In this document: piece by piece, positions 6,415 through 9,151 of the stretch | Layout of the letters: each line of letters starts with the position of its first letter | How positions within the stretch are numbered: position 1 is the first letter of the stretch | From: JBKHXU01 sp046565865 | GTDB lineage: Bacteria; Pseudomonadota; Gammaproteobacteria; Acidiferrobacterales; Sulfurifustaceae | Reading direction: 5' to 3' | Assembly (NCBI GenBank): GCA_046565865.1 | Contig: JBKHXU010000029.1 | Coordinates: 1-9,151, forward strand | Length of the DNA: 9,151 nucleotides | The notes under the pieces: generated by a model | What the model saw: only the letters and a program-made list of their open reading frames with translations | Databases searched by the model: none | What the model was told of the DNA's origin: nothing | Translations under genes and position numbers: made by a program

Positions 6415-6894
6415 TTGCTGGTGGCGCTGGCGGGTGCGGCGATCACCGCGCTACTGCCGCCCGCGGGGCCGCGGCACGCGCCGGACATCGCGTTCGCGCT
6501 GCTCGATGGCCGCACGTTGGCGCTCGGCGATCTGCGGGGCCGGCCGGTGCTGGTTAACTTCTGGGCCACCACCTGCCGCGTCTGCGTCGCGGAGATGCCG
6601 GACCTGGTGGCGCTGTACCAGGAGCTGCGGCCGCTCGGCTTCGAGCTGATCGCAGTGGCGATGCCGTACGACCCGCCGAGCCATGTGCAGGATTTCGTGC
6701 GCCGGCATGAACTGCCGTTTCCGATTGCGCTCGATGTTCAAGGCCAGGCGACGGCCGCATTCAACGACGTGCGCTATACGCCGACCGCGTATCTGATCGA
6801 TCGAACGGGCGAGATCGTGTACCACCATACCGGCCGGCTCGACGTGGAGCGCGTGCGGCGCCTGGTGCTGGCGATGCCCACGGCGCGGTCGTAA
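6415..6894 (+). CDS. TlpA-like membrane-anchored thioredoxin; start codon uncertain
   Basis: A periplasmic thiol-disulfide oxidoreductase of the TlpA/ResA type. From a TTG at 6415 it is 159 residues: a hydrophobic anchor (1-14), APDIAFALLDGRTLALGDLRGRPVLVNFWATTCRVCVAEMP with redox cysteines Cys54 and Cys57, and YTPTAYLIDRTGEIVYHHTG with the cis-Pro at 123. The usual Trp before the first Cys is Thr here. Upstream in frame the reading continues GERRRRRRPTLLALLLL, a natural positive-inside start for the anchor, so the true N-terminus is probably earlier. However, no ATG, GTG or TTG exists between the in-frame stop at 6268 and position 6415. It overlaps the hemJ start by one base (TAATG), suggesting coupled translation. 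Family members keep cysteines reduced for cytochrome or oxidase assembly; the substrate here is unknown. Confidence 0.82.
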   Translation: MLVALAGAAITALLPPAGPRHAPDIAFALLDGRTLALGDLRGRPVLVNFWATTCRVCVAEMPDLVALYQELRPLGFELIAVAMPYDPPSHVQDFVRRHELPFPIALDVQGQATAAFNDVRYTPTAYLIDRTGEIVYHHTGRLDVERVRRLVLAMPTARS

Positions 6895-7307
6895 TGCTGC
6901 TGGTCAAGGCGCTGCACATCGTGTTCATGGTGACATGGTTCGCTGGCTTGTTTTATCTACCGCGACTGTTCGTGTATCACGCGATGAGCACCGATGCCGT
7001 CAGCGTCGAGCGCTTCAAACTCATGGAACGCAAACTGTATTTCGGCATCATGACGCCGGGCGCGGTGCTCACCATCGTGTTTGGCATGTGGCTCTGGCTC
7101 GGTTATGGGATCGGCGGCACGTGGCTGCATTGGAAGCTTGCGCTCGTGGCGGCGCTCGTCGGCTATCACGTCTATTGCGGCAAACTCCTCGGTGATTTCA
7201 AACGCGGCCGCAACCGGCGCGGCCACGTCTGGTATCGCTGGTTCAACGAGGTACCGGTACTGATACTAATTGGCGTCGTGCTGCTCGCCGTCATGAAACC
7301 GGGTTGA
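6894..7307 (+). CDS. hemJ: HemJ, protoporphyrinogen IX oxidase
   Basis: A 137-residue inner-membrane protein with four hydrophobic helices (about 4-24, 50-70, 79-97, 119-135). It carries the HemJ signatures: LVKALHIVFMVTWFAGLFYLPRLFVYH with His8, ERFKLMERKLYFGIMTPGAVLT, WLHWKLALVAALVGYHVYCGKL with Lys81, and NRRGHVWYRWFNEVPVLILI near the C-terminus. HemJ oxidises protoporphyrinogen IX to protoporphyrin IX, the penultimate step of heme synthesis, in bacteria that lack HemG or HemY. Length is at the normal family value. The ATG overlaps the stop of the TlpA-like gene by one base, so the two are probably cotranslated. Older annotation may call it a CopD-family or UPF0093 protein. With hemW 2.3 kb upstream on the same strand, it gives this stretch a heme-metabolism theme. 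Confidence 0.93.
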   Translation: MLLVKALHIVFMVTWFAGLFYLPRLFVYHAMSTDAVSVERFKLMERKLYFGIMTPGAVLTIVFGMWLWLGYGIGGTWLHWKLALVAALVGYHVYCGKLLGDFKRGRNRRGHVWYRWFNEVPVLILIGVVLLAVMKPG

Positions 7308-7331
7308 GGCCTTACCTATTGCCACCCAGAG

Positions 7332-7359
7332 TGGTATATAAGCGTTCGCTTAAATACCA
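7332..7359. promoter_or_regulatory. 28-bp palindrome, candidate repressor operator
   Basis: The sequence from 7332 to 7359 is symmetric about 7345/7346. The inner arms TAAGCG and CGCTTA flank TT, and the outer arms TGGTAT and ATACCA pair exactly. Only one arm pair (7338/7353, A against A) and the central TT break the symmetry. It lies just upstream of the DUF2892 gene and includes TATATA (7335-7340), a plausible -10 box, so a dimeric repressor bound here would block the promoter. It abuts the Shine-Dalgarno sequence. AT-rich symmetric operators of this kind suit ArsR/SmtB or TetR family repressors, but which one binds is not knowable from this window. Confidence 0.6.
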
Positions 7360-7370
7360 AGGAGGTCCCT

Positions 7371-7574
7371 ATGTCGATCGATCGTGTCGTGCTCGCCTTC
7401 GCCGGAAGCGTCATCCTCGCCAGCCTCGCTTTGTCTCAACTGCATAGCATTAATTGGCTCTGGCTTACGGCATTCGTGGGCGCCAACCTGCTGCAATCGG
7501 CGTTCACTGGGTTCTGCCCACTGGCAAAATTGCTCAAGGCGTTCGGCCTGAAGTCCGGGCCGGCGTTCTGCTAG
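7371..7574 (+). CDS. DUF2892 (YgaP-like transmembrane) small membrane protein
   Basis: A 67-residue protein with two hydrophobic helices (about 5-22 and 29-46) and the family signature LTAFVGANLLQSAFTGFCPLAKLLKAFG, including Cys49. It also ends in Cys67. This matches the DUF2892 domain, which occurs alone or fused to the rhodanese of E. coli YgaP, and is often found near sulfur-metabolism and ArsR-type regulatory genes. The molecular function is not established. The start is unusually strong: AAGGAGGT (7359-7366), a perfect Shine-Dalgarno sequence, lies four bases before the ATG. A 28-bp palindrome sits immediately upstream, so this is the first gene of a regulated operon. The next gene's probable TTG start is one base after its stop, implying coupled translation with the TolC-family protein. 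Confidence 0.88.
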   Translation: MSIDRVVLAFAGSVILASLALSQLHSINWLWLTAFVGANLLQSAFTGFCPLAKLLKAFGLKSGPAFC

Positions 7575-7575
7575 C

Positions 7576-8901
7576 TTGCCGCCCGTGCTCCGCTCGCGTC
7601 ACGCCATAGCGCTTGCGATCGGCGCCGTGCTCGCCGTCGGGCCGGCGCATGCGGAGCGGTTTACCGCGGACCAGGCGGTGGCGCATGCGTTGGCGCATAA
7701 CCCCGAACTCAAGGCCGGGGCCGCCGAGGCCGGCGCGGCCGAGGCCCAGGTGACGGCGGCGGCGGCCGAGCGCCTGCCGCGGCTGGATCTGCAGTACAGC
7801 GCGCGCCGCAGCGACAGCCCGCTCGACGCCTTCGCCTACCGGTTGCAGACGCGCCAAGTGACCGCCGCCGATTTCGATCCGGCGCGACTCAACGACCCCC
7901 TTGCCAACACGCTGCATACCACCGAGGTCGCGCTGCTGTGGCCGGTGTACACCGGCGGGCGTATCACCGCCGGCATCGATGCGGCGCGGGCGCAGGCGGC
8001 GGCGGCCCAACACGGGCTGCAACGCGCGCGCGAGCAGGTAGCGTACCGCACCCAAGTCGCCTACCTCACGGCACAGGCGGCGGCCGAGGCGGTGCGCATC
8101 CACGATGCCGCGGTCGAAGCCGCGCAGCGCCATGCGAACACCACCGGCCGGCTGCTGCGCGAGCGGCGCATCGTCAGCTCCGACAAGCTCACCGCCGACG
8201 TGAATCTGGCGCTGATCCAGGCGAACCGCGAACGCGCCGCCACGCGCGCACGCGACGCACTGGCGCAGTTGCGGTTGGTCATGGGACTTGCCCCCGGCAC
8301 GACCCTCGAGCTCGATCCGTGGCGCGAGCCGACGGCGCCGAGCGACGCCACCGCGGCGCGCGAGCGCGCCGACATCAAGGCGCAGGCGGCACGGGCGCAG
8401 GCGGCACGCGAGCGCATCACCGCCGCGCGCGGCGCGTACCAGCCGCAGGTCTCGGTCGGCGCCGCGCGCACCTGGTACGACGACCGGCCCGCGCTCGACA
8501 ACGGCGCCAACAGCATCATGGGCGTGGTCAGTCTCAATCTTTACGGCGGCGGGCGCGATCAGGCCGGCGTCGCCGCGGCGCAGTTGCAGGCCGAGGCCGA
8601 TGCGGCGCGGCTGGAGGCACTGCGGCAACAGGCGGCGCTCGAGACCGACATGGCGCGCAACGCGCTCGACGAGGCGCGCGCCCGGGTCGAGATCTGTGCC
8701 GACAACGTCGGCAAGGCCGCGCGCACGGTTGAGCTGGTGCAGGGGCGTTACGGCGAAGGGCGCACGATCCTGATCGACCTGCTGCAGGCCGAGCGCGCAC
8801 TGGTGGAGGCACGGATGGAAAAGCTCAACGCCGGTTTGAACCTCGCGACCGCGACGCTCGGCGTGGCACTCGCGACCGGCACGCTCGAGTTGCCGCAGTG
8901 A
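7576..8901 (+). CDS. TolC-family outer-membrane efflux protein
   Basis: A 441-residue member of the outer-membrane efflux protein family, the trimeric duct of tripartite pumps and type I secretion systems. Residues 1-26 (to PAHA) form a signal peptide. Two OEP repeats follow, at about 30-225 and 255-437, each long alpha-helical hairpins rich in Ala, Arg, Gln and Glu. Each repeat carries its equivalent strand-to-helix motif: LLWPVYTGGRITAGIDAAR in the first and SLNLYGGGRDQAGVAAAQ in the second, showing the internal duplication. Length is normal. The start is not certain: TTG at 7576 comes one base after the DUF2892 stop, and GTG at 7585 is an alternative; neither has a clear Shine-Dalgarno sequence, so translation may depend on coupling. 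It overlaps the following adaptor-like gene by four bases. No Cys in the signal region suggests it is not a lipoprotein. Confidence 0.92.
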   Translation: MPPVLRSRHAIALAIGAVLAVGPAHAERFTADQAVAHALAHNPELKAGAAEAGAAEAQVTAAAAERLPRLDLQYSARRSDSPLDAFAYRLQTRQVTAADFDPARLNDPLANTLHTTEVALLWPVYTGGRITAGIDAARAQAAAAQHGLQRAREQVAYRTQVAYLTAQAAAEAVRIHDAAVEAAQRHANTTGRLLRERRIVSSDKLTADVNLALIQANRERAATRARDALAQLRLVMGLAPGTTLELDPWREPTAPSDATAARERADIKAQAARAQAARERITAARGAYQPQVSVGAARTWYDDRPALDNGANSIMGVVSLNLYGGGRDQAGVAAAQLQAEADAARLEALRQQAALETDMARNALDEARARVEICADNVGKAARTVELVQGRYGEGRTILIDLLQAERALVEARMEKLNAGLNLATATLGVALATGTLELPQ

Positions 8902-9151
8902 ATAATCTGCGCTCGCTGGTGCTCGGCGCTACGTTCGCGCTCAGCGCGTGCGGCCCCGGCACGCCGCCGTCGCCGCCGCTGACGCTGCCGGCGCTGGAGC
9001 GGCCGGTCGTGCGCGTCGTGCCCGCGGCCGGCAACAACAATCCCGAGATTCCGCGCGCCGCGTTCGTCGAGCGCGGCGGGCTGCCGGGCGTATTCGTGCT
9101 CGATAGCAACGGCCTGGCGCGTTTCCGCCTGGTGCGCCTCGGCAAGACCAC
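8898..9151 (+). CDS. Short RND/HlyD adaptor-like lipoprotein (5' part, cut by window edge)
   Basis: A GTG at 8898 overlaps the TolC-family stop by four bases (GTGA) and opens a frame that runs off the window (84 codons seen). It begins MNNLRSLVLGATFALSACG, a lipoprotein signal peptide with lipobox LSAC and acceptor Cys18. A Pro-rich linker (PGTPPSPPLTLPALERP) follows. The next part, PEIPRAAFVERGGLPGVFVLDSNGLARFRLVRLGK, resembles the beta-barrel/membrane-proximal C-terminal part of RND/HlyD periplasmic adaptors (commonly IPxxALVERGxxxxVFVV). The lipoyl, hairpin and first barrel portions that normally occupy about 200 residues before this motif are absent: only about 35 residues separate Cys18 from it. 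This is either a naturally minimal adaptor or a truncated one. Its place after a TolC gene supports an efflux role, with a pump gene expected beyond the edge. Confidence 0.72.
   Translation, partial: MNNLRSLVLGATFALSACGPGTPPSPPLTLPALERPVVRVVPAAGNNNPEIPRAAFVERGGLPGVFVLDSNGLARFRLVRLGKT

Noticed and set aside
4521..6572. A 683-codon open frame on the minus strand across hemW, the outer-membrane gene and the TlpA-like 5' end
   Set aside because: It is antisense to well-identified genes, is rich in Arg and Ala as expected from GC-biased codons read backwards, and shows no recognisable domain.
7534..8628. A 364-codon minus-strand open frame antisense to the TolC-family gene
   Set aside because: Composition (Arg, Gly, Ala) and lack of any family pattern mark it as a shadow of the GC-rich TolC gene.

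Overview
The window is GC-rich, gene-dense, ordinary-looking chromosomal DNA from a proteobacterium, most likely a gammaproteobacterium. The reasons are the high GC with strong third-position bias, the rdgB and hemW homologues on one strand (direct neighbours in many gammaproteobacteria, from memory), an outer-membrane beta-barrel protein ending in Phe, and a TolC family protein. I cannot place the genus.

Layout, left to right. (1) Positions 1-171 are the 3' end of rdgB, the inosine/xanthosine triphosphate pyrophosphatase. (2) About 4.4 kb of accessory genes separates rdgB from hemW. It holds a toxin-antitoxin locus on the minus strand (intact Phd/YefM-like antitoxin, broken RelE/ParE-like toxin), a YedA-like EamA transporter (+), an Ada-like AraC/alkylguanine-DNA alkyltransferase fusion (-), a palindromic hairpin repeat, a GlxA-type DJ-1/AraC regulator (-) and a divergent alpha/beta hydrolase (+). 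(3) hemW (+), the radical-SAM heme chaperone, has a good -10 box only 9 bases before its ATG. (4) A small outer-membrane beta-barrel protein follows, then a TlpA-like thioredoxin with no ordinary start codon, then hemJ (protoporphyrinogen oxidase), which overlaps the thioredoxin gene by one base. (5) The right end is an apparent operon behind a 28-bp near-perfect palindrome and a consensus Shine-Dalgarno sequence: a DUF2892 small membrane protein, a TolC-family outer-membrane efflux protein, and a lipoprotein resembling only the C-terminal part of an RND/HlyD periplasmic adaptor, cut by the window edge.

How the genes fit together. hemW and hemJ both serve heme metabolism, and the TlpA-like thioredoxin is tightly coupled to hemJ. 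The last three genes look like the start of a regulated tripartite efflux operon whose inner-membrane pump would lie past the right edge. The genes between rdgB and hemW look like a mixed accessory insertion and not a single pathway. I found no tRNA, rRNA, CRISPR array, transposase or clear phage gene. Nothing here is plainly a new defence or mobile system. The points most worth a second look are the palindrome-controlled DUF2892/TolC/short-adaptor operon, the twice-damaged toxin beside an intact antitoxin, and the missing start codon of the TlpA-like gene.
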